Shown: piece after piece, positions 1 through 14,200 of the stretch | Layout of the letters: every line of letters begins with the position of its first letter | Numbering within the stretch: position 1 is the first letter of the stretch | From: Erythroxylum novogranatense | Lineage: Eukaryota; Streptophyta; Magnoliopsida; Malpighiales; Erythroxylaceae | Assembly (NCBI GenBank): GCA_029891385.1 | Contig: CM057224.1 | Span: forward strand, 33,113,005-33,177,004 | DNA: 64,000 nucleotides | Reading direction: 5' to 3' | The notes under the pieces: generated by a model | Database searches by the model: none | What the model was told of the DNA's origin: nothing | The model's input: the letters and a program-made list of their open reading frames with translations, nothing else | Made by a program: the position numbers and the translations under genes

Positions 1-3000
1 TGATAATTATTTAAGTTTGAATTACGAATAAGGTATTTGTTAAGTGTGAACCTTAGTATTTAGAGACTATATGCAAAATAAGGTCCTAATTTAGAAGGTT
101 ATTATTTCTCTAAACTTTTGAATAAGAATAAATCTTGCTTAATTAGAGGAAAATTAGTTTTTGTTTAATATGATTTCTTTTTATAAGGCCTTTTATATGA
201 TTAAATTCTATTTTATTATCTTTACTTGGTTGATATATGTTTTTAACATTATTTTGTTGAAGTTTTGATGTTTTAAGTTGAGCTTTAGTGACGGTTTCTT
301 AATCCATCTATTTAACTGGTCGATCAATATCTTAGTGTAGTCGACCAATATCTTTAAATTTCACTCCCTTTTACTCTTCAGTGAGTTTGCTACCTTTTTA
401 GTTGTTTATCTGATCCCTATATAGTCTCATTGGTCGATTAATGTCTTTAGTGGTCAACTAATGTCCCAATATCTAACATTATTTTATCTTTCTAGCGATT
501 TTTTTGGTTAAAGCTCTAGTCGCCTAATTACTCACTAGTTGACTAATATTTTGGAATGGTTGACCAATGTTCCTTTTTAAAGAAATTTTATAGTTCTAGT
601 ATGTTTCTTAGAAGTTTTATTGTATGAATGTTCAACCACAAAGCTATAATGGTCAATCAATGTGTCCCTCAAGGAAGATAAGTTAACTGGTGACATATTT
701 GGTCAATATATAAAGGTCAACCTTTTACTGGTCGATCAGTTTCCCTGAATGTTTGCCCACTATAGATGATTTAATGCCCTCTCTTTAGCCTTGCTTCTGT
801 TTTCTCTTTTTCTTGTTTAAGGCTCCTCAAAACCTTAGATAAGTCACTTGTATCTTTGAAAAACACCAAATCTCATTGTAAATAGCTACCCCTTCAATTT
901 TTTCCTCTTTTATTAAAGATCTTTATAATTCACATTCTCTTTAGATAAACCCTAAATTTAGGATTACTTGATAATATTCATGTCTTTTGTATAAATTACT
1001 TGATTTATCTAACTTTTTTCAAATGTGATTGCATCATATTTGTCATGCTAGAATTTTGAATTTGACTACTTTATTCAGTCATTATTTTTAAATTTAGGAC
1101 TTTGTAAATTATATATACTTTTATAAACATTATTATCGGATATTGCAATTATGCTTTATTTGTAATAATTCCAATTCTTAAGTTTGTTGAAACTTGCTAT
1201 TGATGTTTTAATTAAACTAAATTTGGGAATTTTAAAATCACCACAACTAGGAATGCTTTTTAAATCAAAATTGAATTTTTTTCCTCCTTAAACATTTAAT
1301 AGCACTCTTTAATTAGAAATTTTATCAATTTTATTCAAATATGTTTTGATCTTTTGATCAAGTTAGTTTGAAGGATGAAATATTAATTTTTACGTTTATT
1401 AATGATTTATTTTTATAATTTCAAAAGAGGAGAAATTTTAGTGATATTATATTTAGAGGAGTAATAACATTTAGAGGAAGATAAATTTTAATGGGAGCAA
1501 ATGTCTTCTCATATGCTTGAGTAAATTTATAATATCTATATGTATTGATATCTCTTATATTTTGAATATCTTTTGTTCTTGATATTAAATTATGTTTTAT
1601 ATATGCATTAAGGGGAGCTAATGATTACTTTGATAGTTATTTGTATGCTTAACTTCATTATTTTCTCTTGTATCAAAAATATTTTCTCATCATCAAAATG
1701 GGAGATTATTGAACCAAGGAGATTCCAATTAATGTTTTGATGATTACAAAATATACTTACTACTAATGTGATTATTATTTTGATCACAATCAATTTAAAA
1801 ACAAAATGAAGTCATAAACTCAAAAAGATAGTTGTAAAGTTGATAAAGAGAAGTTGAAGTTTGCAACTGTTGAAATGAAGATCAAAACAAAAATAGAAGA
1901 AGATCAAGGCATCAAGGTCATTTCATATATTGTATTATGATTTGTAAGCACACATTGTTAATTTGATGATCCAAAAGGCCCACCATGCATAATCTTTTGA
2001 TCTTACTTCATTGCATAAGTCTTTACATTCATTAAAAAGAACTAAAGCTTTTAATCTTATTATAAAGAATTTTGATCTATTAAAAAACTAAAGCTTTTAA
2101 TCTTAATATAAAGAATTTTGATTTATCAAATAATCTATAGGAAAAATTTAGGAAGTGTATTAATCATTTTTATATTAAACAAATTGGTTTTGAGCATTTA
2201 AAGGTGTTAAAATCATGTTTTTGGGGGTGATTGGAAGTAGGTTAATAGTCAACAAACATAGTTAAAGTTGTTAAATTTAAAGTATTGTTGTAGCATTGAA
2301 TGATGTATTAGTTGGTTAATATGCATATTGGTTGACTAATATATGTACTGGTCAACCAATGTTCCAACAATTAGTGAATTTGGAGCATTTAATACATACT
2401 GGTCAACTAGTGTGTCAAATATAATCATTATAACAACTAGTTCTTGGCTCAAACAATAATTTTAGGTCACAAAATACTACAAATAAGTGTCTTCTTATTG
2501 GTTTTAGAATCAATAAGTTTTGGATGTTGTATATACACATGTCAAAGAGTTATTCAATCATTTGAGCATCATTGTATTACGTTTGTGTAAGTGAGCTATT
2601 TTGGAATTATCGAATAAATAAGTGAGATATTTTTTAATTGTAATATTTTGTTGGGATGTTGAATATTGCACTTGGGGATGATCCAACTGATGTTGAAGTT
2701 CCTTTTCATATTGGAAGAAGATTGCAAAAAGGATTCCTCTTTATCAAGAAGTTGTATAAAGGTTATTTTTGGCCTTGAAAGAAGAATTATAGTAGAATTC
2801 TTAAGTCACTTGTTAGAAATTGCTAAACATGAACTCCATCTTTTGAATAATCTCTATTAGGACTTGTTAATACAATCCAAGTTTCAAGCATCAACTCCAA
2901 AACTTTCCATAGAATTTTCTTTACAATATTTCTTTCTAATGTTATTTATCATAACTTAAACAAATTCATTAGTATCTCAAATTTTTAATTAACAAGTTAT

Positions 3001-3933
3001 GGGCCTAAAAATGCTTGGTTCAACACTTTAACTTGCTCATTTTACTAGTTTAGGGATTCAATCATTATTTGATATATTTAGGGCATAATGCATAAATACT
3101 TCAATAATCAAGACAAAATTAATTTTGAGTTGTAAAGGAACTATATTGATCATCAAAGTAGTTTTAATAAAATTTTAAAATATTTGTTAATCAAATTTTT
3201 CTAAAAAAGAGTGTGTTTAACCTATTAAAACACCTAAGAATGGAAGAATTTAACTTATTTTTACAAGATATTGACTAGTTAAATAATTGTTATTGAATGA
3301 ACAGGTAGGGTGTTTAAAAGTGGATATAACTGGAAATTTTATATTTTGGGATATCAATTAAGGGTTTGGCTAGTCAATATAACAACCAAGGAGGCATTGG
3401 TTAACTAAAGGTCTAGATTTGGCTAGATGATAGTATTTTCATAATTGGCTAAAATAAGAATGCATCAGGGTTAGATGTTTCAATAGTAGATCCTCAAAAT
3501 GAAGATGATTTGGTTAGCCAATGATTAGTATTGGTTAGTCAAACATACGTTGAAATTAGCCATGTATAGACTAGTTTGAATAAGTAACAAATATTTGAAC
3601 ATGTTTTATGTGTAAATAAACCACATATAAGTTATAAAAAGAATCTTTAGTATGTTAAAAAGATTCTTAGGGCCTTGAGAGGCTAAAATACTTTTAAATG
3701 AATGTCTTAATCGTATAGTATATATTAAACCTTAGGTTATTAGTTTGGATACAAAAGGTAGGTTTTGAGTTGTATAAGATTGTGTTAGTATAGAAATTAG
3801 AGAGAGTTGTCGGGGTGCATATTATGAGGTTCCTTTTAGTATCAAATAACAGTCTACTCCAAAGGGGCATTTATTATTGTTCTTATTCTTGTCTTCTTTA
3901 TTCTCCCTTATACGTAGATCCTTATATGAACCC
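1..3933. repeat. AT-rich degenerate retroelement debris, no gene
   Basis: No open frame here looks like a gene. Degenerate copies of the word TGGTCGACCAATG recur in three clusters (about 310-735, 2320-2410 and 3270-3545). Near 1695-1707 an A-rich to GGGAGATT motif is followed by TTATTGAACC, which resembles the polypurine tract and LTR start of SIRE-type Copia elements. After it comes text ending near a 'tttgtgtaagtgagc' string (about 2582) of the kind seen in such LTRs. This suggests an old Copia LTR starting near 1707, but I could not find a matching partner LTR, a primer site or a target duplication. The Copia assignment is an inference. Confidence 0.4.
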
Positions 3934-3938
3934 ATAAG
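3934..3938. repeat. Target-site duplication ATAAG, left copy
   Basis: ATAAG directly precedes the LTR start TGTAGCACC and recurs at 15350-15354 directly after the LTR end GTTACA. A perfect 5-bp duplication is the normal footprint of Ty3/Copia integrase. Confidence 0.93.
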
Positions 3939-6900
3939 TGTAGCACCCCACTTCCGCAAGACCCGAACCCGATATTGATGGTGATATCCGAGTCCGTATC
4001 TCACGAGGGTGGTATGCTAGAGCAATCAAAACATTTTCAAAACTCAGTAATACATTTTTCTTTTTTGAAAACAATCGAGTGCGCGAAAACCAGTACCCAA
4101 TTTGGGGTCCGCGATACGAAAACATTTTCAACCAAAGTACTATTTTAGTAATCAAATTACAATACGGCACTAATCAATTGGGCCCTCTGTCATAACAGTA
4201 CACATATGCGGAAATACAAATTTACATATAAATCAGAAAGACTCAAATGCAGACGTGAACTGATCCCGACTTCAAACTCTAACTCTCTTGCAGTAATCAT
4301 ACTCCCGTTTCACTAACGGGGTAATCTTCAATTCCTGAAAAATAATTGCAATGTTGGGTGAGTTTGCGAACTCAGTGAGAAACCATCATCGATGGTTCAC
4401 TCAATTCATGCATATTAAATCAATTTACCAAATAATACATACAATCACATTTCTCAAATGTAAGGCGTTTCGCCTTTAATACAATTCACATTGAACAGTT
4501 AAATTTAAATGATGCACATGTGACACTTTTCATTTTCATTTCGTGGTTGTGACTGTGCGCCTGAAACTGTCCCAGTGACGGGCACATTGCGTTGAGCCTA
4601 CGGCTCTGATAAACGTTGGGCCTAAATGCCCTGATATATTGAGCCAGTGGCTCTCAAATATGTTGGACCTGAGGTCCTGTGCGTTGAGCTTTAAGCTCTC
4701 ATATACGTTGGGCGTGATATGCCCTGATACGGTGGCTGCTCCGGTCACAACTGCCTTTATCTGATCATGCCATTATGCACGAATGCATATGTTCCAATTC
4801 CCATTTACAATCATTTACAATCAATGCCATTTCCTATTCCTTCGGACCTTCGGTCCGGTATTTCAATCATATACATTTACAATTTATTGCATTGATGCAT
4901 TCCCAGTCATTTTCACATAATAGCACTTCAATATCAAATTCCAATATTTCGAACACCCATGGTCCGAAATCAATCAAAATCAGACACACATATCCATCCA
5001 TTATCTCCACATGGAATCAATGAATAAAATAGTAAACACACATAGCTTGAGAAACCAACTAGGTTACTCACATATTACTTCTGAGCTAATGTCGGGAAGT
5101 TTCCGCCACGTCAGTTATCGAACGACGCTCCACTGGGGCCTCTATAAGAAGCAAAGAAGGTACGAGTCACTAACTATTCAATCCGAATGAATTACGGATG
5201 CACAATAGATGAAATATGCATGTTCATGAATTCCCGGCCCTAATCCCATTTTTTCCCATCAGAAAGTCCGTCTAAAAAATTAGAAACCTATTGGCGCTGA
5301 TGGTGCGCAATTTGGACCTCTATAGGTCCCCAATGTAATAAAACAGTGATTATACAGACTTTTACTCGGACTCACGTCAATTTCCCGTCCAAAAATTCCC
5401 AATTTCTCAGAAAATAAAATTAAATATTCACTGAATCCGATGCCTCAAGAATCAGGTCAATCGGACGTCGAACGGAAAAGTTATTCACGAAGGAAACCAA
5501 AATTCAACAATTACTAGCCCTTATTTCCTTCTCTTTTTCCTGTTTTCTAACCGAAATTCAACCTATCATATCTCTTTCTACACATTTCAGAAGAATGCAA
5601 ACTATACCTTGTTGGAAAGATAATGAAACCCTCTACAAGTTTCCTTTAGACCAGAAAAATCAATTTCACCCCTAAGGGTGTCAAAAGTCCCATTGAAGCT
5701 ACTGCCCACACATTCACTTCCTAAAACAGAACAGTCATTGGAAATTCACTATCTTTCATTCTATGCAGTCAAAAATTATACAATAAATATGTTCATCAAG
5801 ATCACAATGTTATCTACAACTTTCATGAAACAACCCAAATTTCAATTCCCTTACTAACTAGGTCAAATAATTCACTCAAGGTTGCTGTCCCTAAAATCAC
5901 TCAATTTGAGCAGTAACTTTCTATCAATCATATCTCCCTGTATACAAGTCAAACAAATCACCACTTTATATCCCTGAAAAGATAAAATCCTCAAACTTCA
6001 ATTCTTCCTGAAATAACCACACTCCAATTCAGCCTTTAACAGTTTCAAATCTGTTATGCAAGTTTCTGACCTAATCAGCACTTAACATCACAATGTAGGC
6101 TCAGATTTTGAAATTCCATATCTCCCACATCTGATTTCCAAAAAATTATAATCCATATATCATTTTCAAGATCAATGTGTCATCTAGAACTCTTCAGTAC
6201 ATTTCCAACTCCAATTCAATTCACAAAAATTACTAAAATTCTTCCAAATCCGAATGTGCACTAAATGTGCCAATCCAACTAGATTTCAGTCAATGCATAA
6301 AAACAGCCAACACTCATCAGTCCATAACTCCTACTATACATATCGAAAAATTGCAAAATCAGTGACATTAGAAAGATAACTTAATAGGCTTCAATTTTCC
6401 ATCTAATCCATTTATCCTAATTCCTTCTCAATTAATTCATAAAAATTTGCAAAACTCAAGGGTATGATTTCGGGTACTGTTCATTCCAGTCATGAGCAAT
6501 AACTTTCCAAGCCAAATTGAACCCTCTTCAAGCTAACATTGGACAATGCCTATTTCACACAAAAATGTAGCTAACATCCCAAAGTTTAAGTGGCCACAAA
6601 CCTCATCTCATTTTCATAACCACACAATTAGTTATACTCAAAACAGTGCAATCAGTTAAAGCCCTAAATTTCCAGATTTGGTTCAATCTTAGTTTCTATC
6701 ATTTCCAATGCCTTTAACACATCATTAAGCATCCAAATAACACAAATCGGTTCTTATACCATTCATACATATCCTAGGGCTAATACACAAAAATTGACAG
6801 CACTCAATGTCTTAATTCCTATGCAAGATTAGTCATCCATGTTCAATTCAAAATCAAGCCATAACCACTTCTATCCTACTTCTTTCAATTCATCCTTAAC

Positions 6901-7998
6901 CTAGCTTTATACCCATCAATTCAAGTCATTATAGACATCAATTTAATGCATCAAGAATCAAAATAAATGCACTCTAACTCTCATTAAATGCCTCTCCCTA
7001 CCGTGGCATTAAAGTCATGCTAAAACATCATTTAACACTTAAAGAAAATCACTTACCTATTAGCTTCCAATCCTTTCTTCTCTTCACTTTCTTCTTAACT
7101 ACCCTTGCTAACCACTTCTTCTAATTCCAAGTAAAGACATCATCATCAATGCAAGCTAAGAACTTGATTTCATGAAAGAGCTTGTAAGGTTTTGGAGGGA
7201 GGAGTTTTAAAAACAGAAAATCGACGAGGCTCACCAAAAATGGGAAAGGAAGCTTTCGGATGGGTTAGCTAATAACTTGCTTTTCTCCAAGGAAAACCGA
7301 TAGACACAAGTGAGAAACAATTAATGAAGACCATAGTTGGCCAAATGTGATTTGTTGATGGATTTAAAGAAAAGTCAATGAAAACTTATTAATATACTTT
7401 AATCAAAGCCACTTTTCGGTTATAGACAAAATAATTCATGCATTCATCTTCTTTTAGGCAACATCACCGAATAACAAGGATAAGAGGCGTTTAATGAAGG
7501 TTTATGTTGGCAAAATCTCATTGGTCAAAGGTTTAAAGAAAAGTCAACTAATTATTTCTTTAATCCAGATCAAAAACTAACTCAATCAACTCAATTGACC
7601 CCCATTTCAATCCCAAAATAATATACCCAATAATATAGTGCCATTGGGTAGAAATTTTCGCTACCGAAAATCGACCGGTTCGCCAATTGGCGATTTTTCT
7701 GGTCCGGGAATTTTCTCCGGAAAAATCCAAAAAAATTTCTAAAAATCCCTTAAAATAGAAAACAATTTATGGCGCACTCAGAATAATTTTCCAAACCCAA
7801 GAATCACGCTAATCCCAATAAAATTGTCTTAGGCACGAAAACCGGGAATGTCATGTATGCATGTACAGTAAGTTCATGTGCACAATTGCTACTGTGTATC
7901 AATCCTATTATGCATGAACAGTACTAATTATTCCCTATCAATCCCATCCTATGACAAATTTACTATTTTATCCTTCCAGTAGGGGGTGGGATGTTACA
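3939..7998 (-). repeat. LTR, left copy of the 11.4-kb element
   Basis: It starts TGTAGCACCCCAC and ends GTGGGATGTTACA, short inverted termini of the TG...CA type. It contains a six-unit mini-hairpin array (4591-4733) and a perfect palindrome built on CGGACCttCGGTCCG (about 4845-4858). It matches 11282-15349 along its whole length. It is the 3' LTR in the element's own orientation. Confidence 0.93.
4591..4733. repeat. Array of six mini-hairpins with co-varying stems (left LTR)
   Basis: Six consecutive units of roughly 23 bases each begin with GTTG or ATTG and hold a short inverted repeat: GAGCC-tac-GGCTC, GGGC-ctaaat-GCCC, GAGCC-agt-GGCTC, GGACC-tga-GGTCC, GAGCT-tta-AGCTC and GGGC-gtgatat-GCCC. 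The stems differ between units, yet both sides change together, so pairing is kept. The other LTR has the same array at 11930-12070. Confidence 0.85.
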
Positions 7999-10900
7999 AT
8001 TCCCCCCTCCTTATAAAAATTTCGTCCTCAAAATTCTCAATCAACAGTTCAGTATGACCGTAATCATATGTTCCTACATGTCACTTTTCCACTCAATAAG
8101 GCATTTTCTGAAAGGTCACAGTAACCATATTCAGTCAATTGTTCCGTCACTTATTTGATTAACTTATATCACTCGTCACGATAAACAGATTCCACAAAGT
8201 TGTCAGTTGGCGATCTCACTCTCTTAACTATCTCACTCATCACAGTCTCAAATTCAATATGGTCTTTGACTCTCATTAGGCTCTGTACTGTGTAGCAGTA
8301 TATCCCTACAGTAAATCAGAACTTTATAACACGATCATAATCAAGCATTTTTCCTGTAAGCCCTTGAATCAATAATCACTTCATTCTATACCCACAGTTA
8401 TTCAATTTCCCTTTTCGCATAAGATTACTAGAATGTCTAGCTTCGATTGTTCATTTTCTTGTTCTAGCACCTTTTTATCGGGTACCCATACTTTTTCTTT
8501 GAATCATTCAAATTTTTTTTTCGATTTCACTTTCATATTCAGACTCCTTATAGGACTCACCACTTTAACTCCTGCACTCATAACCTTTCTTACATTTATC
8601 CAATATCTCAATTTTACAGAAACACTTCACAATTACCCATAATCTACCTGACATTCATTGGAAATTCCAATATCGTAATCATTCATTGCAACATTATCTG
8701 CTCACTATTTGGATTTAGTAGGTAGAATTGTACGATCATTTCGAATTGTCGATATAATAGTCATGTATGCCCGTCTTTTCCTCGAATTAACACAATGTAT
8801 CCTTATAGGAATCTAAAGTCTCCAATACCATTTATCAAAGTCCATTCCATTTATCTTATACCGGTTTCACCTATTGTCTCCGTTCATCACACACGCCCAC
8901 TCTTCAGGATATGCTTCTTACCGAAGGTCGTTCTTCCATTATTCATATAATTCTTTTCCTTTTCACTGCTCAACAATTCCAAACGCATTCCGTCGATAAT
9001 CATAGTCACTACCATTTGCTTACTTCAGATCTTTCCTCTTGAACTTTTCCATACATTACCAAACATCATTCATTTCATTCAATCCACAATTAGTGTATTT
9101 ACAATCCCTTTATGATGATAACACTACATCACATCATTGTCAGTTTTCCTTTAGAACTTCTTGTCTCTATTTATTTTCTCTTTTCAATAGCTTTCCTGTC
9201 ATTAACATTGACATAAGTCAATACCTAATCATCCGTACTTGGACCTCCAAAATTTCCATTTCATTTTTGTATTTCACTTCGCAGTTCGGGACTCTTTTAT
9301 TCTTAGTTTCAAATTTAGATTTCCCCAACAATTTTGCATCACATAAGGAGCTCTATTCACTTCACATTGCAATAGGATCACTTCAACTTATAATTCCACT
9401 CATGTCGTTGGATACTCTACATTTCCGTATAACCTCAGTAGGATATTTCACTTGTTATGTCTAAAACTCCTCTTGAGACAGGACTCAATTTCACTTTTGA
9501 TACTTCATTTCGTTTGACCACTAATCTTGCTATCGTCATTATACTGTTCACAAAAGTCTCATCAATCAATTAGTGTCCCTAATTGTTTTTTTAATCATTC
9601 TTAATTATACGCACTATCACTATCAGATCAATTTCATGCCATAATGTAAAGATCATAATATTCCTTGCACTAAGGTCCCATATGACAGTCACATAAACAC
9701 TTTCTTTAACACTTATTCAGTAATCTACACCTCAATAGAACTTATCTCATTTTATTTGGAAACCAATTAGTAACTTATACAATTCAGACTTCCACAGAAC
9801 TCCTTTCCGTTTATGCTAATCCTCAAATAAATGACTGATACCAGAATAATTTTTTTCATTTCCTCTCATATAGGTACACTCAGCCCTCTCATGTCATACT
9901 TTAACCCATTATGGACTTTACACTTATAGCCACTCTAATCATTCACCGATTATCTCCTCTATGATTTCCATGTATCTTTCACATACGTTTCATTAATCAT
10001 GATCAACTGTACTGTTCAATAAATACTCCCACTGGTAAATCAACTTAAATGCGACAACTCTTTTCATATATCTCTATCATTGTCTCATTTTTCACATATC
10101 ATTGAACTATATGTCTCATCATTTTATTTCCATATCCGTCACGTGCAAGCTTGACCTTGTAAGGTCATATCCACTTGGCTTATATACTGTTATCGTATTA
10201 TTGCTACATCACTGTGTATTTTCCTATAGAAACAATCCACGATAGGGTATTCACAGTACTAGTACATTAGGGGATGTGTCCCCAAACACACAAAATCGTT
10301 GATACAACTCCACTGTATCTCCATCCATTTATCTAGTTACCCATCCATTTATCATTGCTGTGTGCAAATCCCCATATTCAACCAATCCAGAATTCCCCGA
10401 TACACAATCAGTAAAACTTGTCAGTCTGTCTTTTTCTCTTACGATCTTATTATACTGATTTCCAAACTTTTCGCACAATATGCACATACCCATTTCAGGT
10501 TCAAGCTTATGCGTCCCAGATCATAACCGTTTCACGAGTTCATTTCAGTTTATCTGTACACTTTTATCTCACCATTTCGACTTTTTCTTACCCTACTAGA
10601 CACGTTGCTCTTTCAGTTCATTCAGCTCTAGGTAGACCGGTATGGTACAAAATTGATCCTATCACAATCTCGCTATCCTCATCTACCTATGATATCTACT
10701 GATATTGAACACAAATGCAGTGAATCCATATCTGCCTGATCGGATCATCTACGCTTTACTCAGTTCCAAGATTTTCCCAGTTCATCGCATCTACAGTCAG
10801 AGCTCTAATTACCTCGTCATCCCGGACTTTTAATCTCACTTCGGTCTACTATATGCGTCTCATATCTCCAGTGGACTTCTTCCAATTCTAGACATATTCG

Positions 10901-11281
10901 TTTTCTATCGCCGTAATCTTGTCATTTTAATCCGAGAAGTACTTATGCTATCACCTCTTTCCTTAATCAGGCTAGGCCAACATAGGCATACTCATATAAC
11001 AAGCGAGGGTTTCTAACCACAGTACAATATCAATCTCCTTATCCATTTTCCTTTTTCCTTTCCTAATTAATTATACACTTTCAGGGATTTACGCTATAAT
11101 CCAGTCTCACTTTTCTCTCACTAGTCACTTACCACGTACGCACATGTAGGAATTCTACTCGTGCGACTCAGACTAGGGATCAGTTGCCACGGTCTGCAAT
11201 AACACGACTCAAGTGCATGCACCCATTGTTTCAGACTATGCCCAGATACATTACGTACTACCGGGCTCTGATACCACATGA
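7999..11281 (-). other. Non-coding internal region of the 11.4-kb element
   Basis: Bounded by the polypurine-tract complement at 8000-8012 and the primer-binding-site complement at 11264-11276. The plus strand is C/T-rich and broken by stops. I see no retroviral-type protease, RT, RNase H or integrase motif on either strand. The longest plus-strand frame (9039-9464) runs antisense to the element, lacks an ATG start, and has no recognisable domain. Confidence 0.8.
11264..11276 (-). promoter_or_regulatory. Primer-binding site (tRNA-iMet type)
   Basis: The complement reads TGGTATCAGAGCC, the standard plant retrotransposon match to the 3' end of initiator methionine tRNA. It lies five bases inside the 5' LTR, which occupies 11282-15349, and fixes the element's orientation as minus. 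Confidence 0.92.
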
Positions 11282-14200
11282 TGTAGCACCCCACTTCCGC
11301 AAGACCCGAACTCGATATCGATGGTGATATCCGAGTCCGTATCTCACGAGTGTGGTATGCTAGAGTAATCAAAACATTTTCAAAACTCAGTAATACATTT
11401 TTCTTTTTTGAAAACAATCGAGTGCGCGAAACCTAGTACCCAATTTGGGGCCCGCGATACGAAAACATTTTCAACCAAAGTACTATTTCAGTAATCAAAT
11501 TACAATACGGCACTAATCAATTGGGCCCTCTGTCATAACAGTACACATATGCGGAAATACAAATTTACATATAAATCAGAAAGACTCAAATGCAGACGTG
11601 AACTGATCCCGACTTCAAACTCTGACTCTCTTGTAGTAATCATACTCCCGTTTCACTAACGGGGTAATCTTCAATTCCTGAAAAATAATTGCAATGTTGG
11701 GTGAGTTTGCGAACTCAGTGAGAAACCATCATCGATTGTTCACTCAATTCATGCATATTAAATCAATTTACCAAATAATACATGCAATCACATTTCTCAA
11801 ATGTAAGGCGTTTCGCCTTTAATACAATTCACATTGAACAGTTACATTTAAAAGATGCACATGTGACACTTTTCATTTTCATTTCGTGGTTGTGACCGCG
11901 CTCAAATCGTCCCATGGATTTTACATTGTGTTGAGCCTGCGGCTCTGATAAACGTTGGGCCTAAATGCCCTGATATATTGAGCCAGTGGCTCTCAAATAC
12001 GTTGGACCTGAGGTCCTGTGCGTTGAACTTTAAGCTCTCATATACGTTGGGCGTGATATGCCCTGATACGGTGACTGCTCCGGTCATAACTGCCTTTATC
12101 TGATCATGCCATTATGCATGAATGCATATGTTCCAATTCCCATTTACAATCATTTACAATCAATGTCATTTCCTATTCTTTCGGACCTTCGGTCCGGTAT
12201 TTCAATCATATACATTTACAATTTATTGCATTGATGCATTCCCAGTCATTTACACACAATAGCACTTCAATATCAAATTCCAATATTTCGGACACCCATG
12301 GTCCGAAATTAATCAAAATCAGACACACATATCCATCCATTATCTCCACATGGCATCAATGCATAAAATAGTAAACACACATAGCTTGAGAAACTAACTA
12401 GGTTACTCACATATTACTTCCGAGCTAATGTCGGGAAGTTTCTGCCACGTCAGTTATCGAACGACGCTCCACTGGGGCCTCTATAAGAAGCAAAGAAGGT
12501 ACGAGTCACTAACTATTCAATCCGAATGAATTACGGATGCACAATAGATGAAATATGCATGTCCATGAATTCCCGGCCCTAATCTCATTTTTTTCCCATC
12601 AGAAAGTCAGTCTAAAAAATTAGAAACCTATTGGCGCTGATGGTGCGCAATTTGGACCTCTATAGGTCCCCAATGTAATAAAACAGTGATTATACAGACT
12701 TTTACTCGGAACCACGTCAATTTTCCGTCCAAAAATTCCCAATTTCTTAGAAAATGAAAGTAAATATTCACTGAATCCGATGCCTCAAGAATCAGGTCAA
12801 TCGGACGTCGAACGGAAAAGTTATTCACGAAGGAAACCAAAATTCAACAATTACTAGCCCTTATTTCCTTCTCTTTTTCCTGTTTTCCAACCGAAATTCA
12901 ACCTATCATATCTCTTTCTACACATTTCAGAAGAATGCAAACTATACCTTGTTGGAAAGATAATGAAACCCTCTACAAGTTTCCTTTAGACCAGAAAAAT
13001 CAATTTCACCCCTAAGGGTGTCAAAAGTCCCATTGAAGCTACTGCCCACACATTCACTTCCTAAAACAGAACAGTCATTGGAAATTCACTATCTTTCATT
13101 CTATGCAGTCAAAAATTATACAATAAATATTCTCATCAAGATCACAATGTTATCTACAACTTTCATGAAACAACCCAAATTTCAATTCCCTTACTAACTA
13201 GGTCAAATAATTCACTCAAGGTTGTTGTCCCTAAAATCACTCAATTTGAGCAGTAACTTTCTATCAATTATATCTCCCTGTATACAAGTCAAACAAATCA
13301 CCACTTTATATCCCTGAAAAGATAAAATCCTCAAACTTCAATTCTTCCTGAAATAACCACACTCCAATTCAGCCTTTAACAGTTTCAAATCTGTTATGCA
13401 AGTTTCTGACCTAATCAGCACTTAACATCACAATGTAGGCTCAGATTTTGAAATTCCATATCTCCCACATCTGATTTCCAAAAAATTATAATCCATATAT
13501 CATTTTCAAGATCAATGTGTCATCTAGAACTCTTCAGTACATTTCCAACTCCAATTCAATTCACAAAAATTACTAAAATTCTTCCAAATCCGAATGTGCA
13601 CTAAATGTGCCAATCCAACTAGATTTCAGTCAATGCATAAAAACAGCCAACACTCATCAGTCCATAACTCCTACTATACATATCGAAAAATTGCAAAATC
13701 AGTGACATTAGAAAGATAACTTAATAGGCTTCAATTTTCCATCTAATCCATTTATCCTAATTCCTTCTCAATTAATTCATAAAAATTTGCAAAACTCAAG
13801 GGTATGATTTCGGATACTGTTCATTCCAGTCATGAGCAGTAACTTTCCAAGCCAAATTGCACCCTCTTCAAGCTAACATTGGACAATGCCTATTTCACAC
13901 AAAAATGTAGCTAACATCCCAAAGTTTAAGTGGCCACAAACCTCACCTCATTTGCATAATCACACAATTAGTTATACTCAAAACAGTGCAATCAGTTAAA
14001 GCCCTAAATTTCCAGATTTGGTTCAATCTTAGTTTCTATCATTTCCAATGCCTTTAACACATCATTAAGCATCCAAATAACACAAATCGGTTCTTATATC
14101 ATTCATACACCATTCATACATATCCTAGGGCTAATACACAAAAATTGACAGCACTCAATGTCTTAATTCCTATGCAAGATTAGTCATCCATGTTCAATTC

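Noticed and set aside
9039..9464. 141-codon plus-strand frame inside the 11.4-kb element
   Set aside because: It starts from a non-ATG codon, has no recognisable domain, and runs antisense to the element. A chance frame in C/T-rich DNA.
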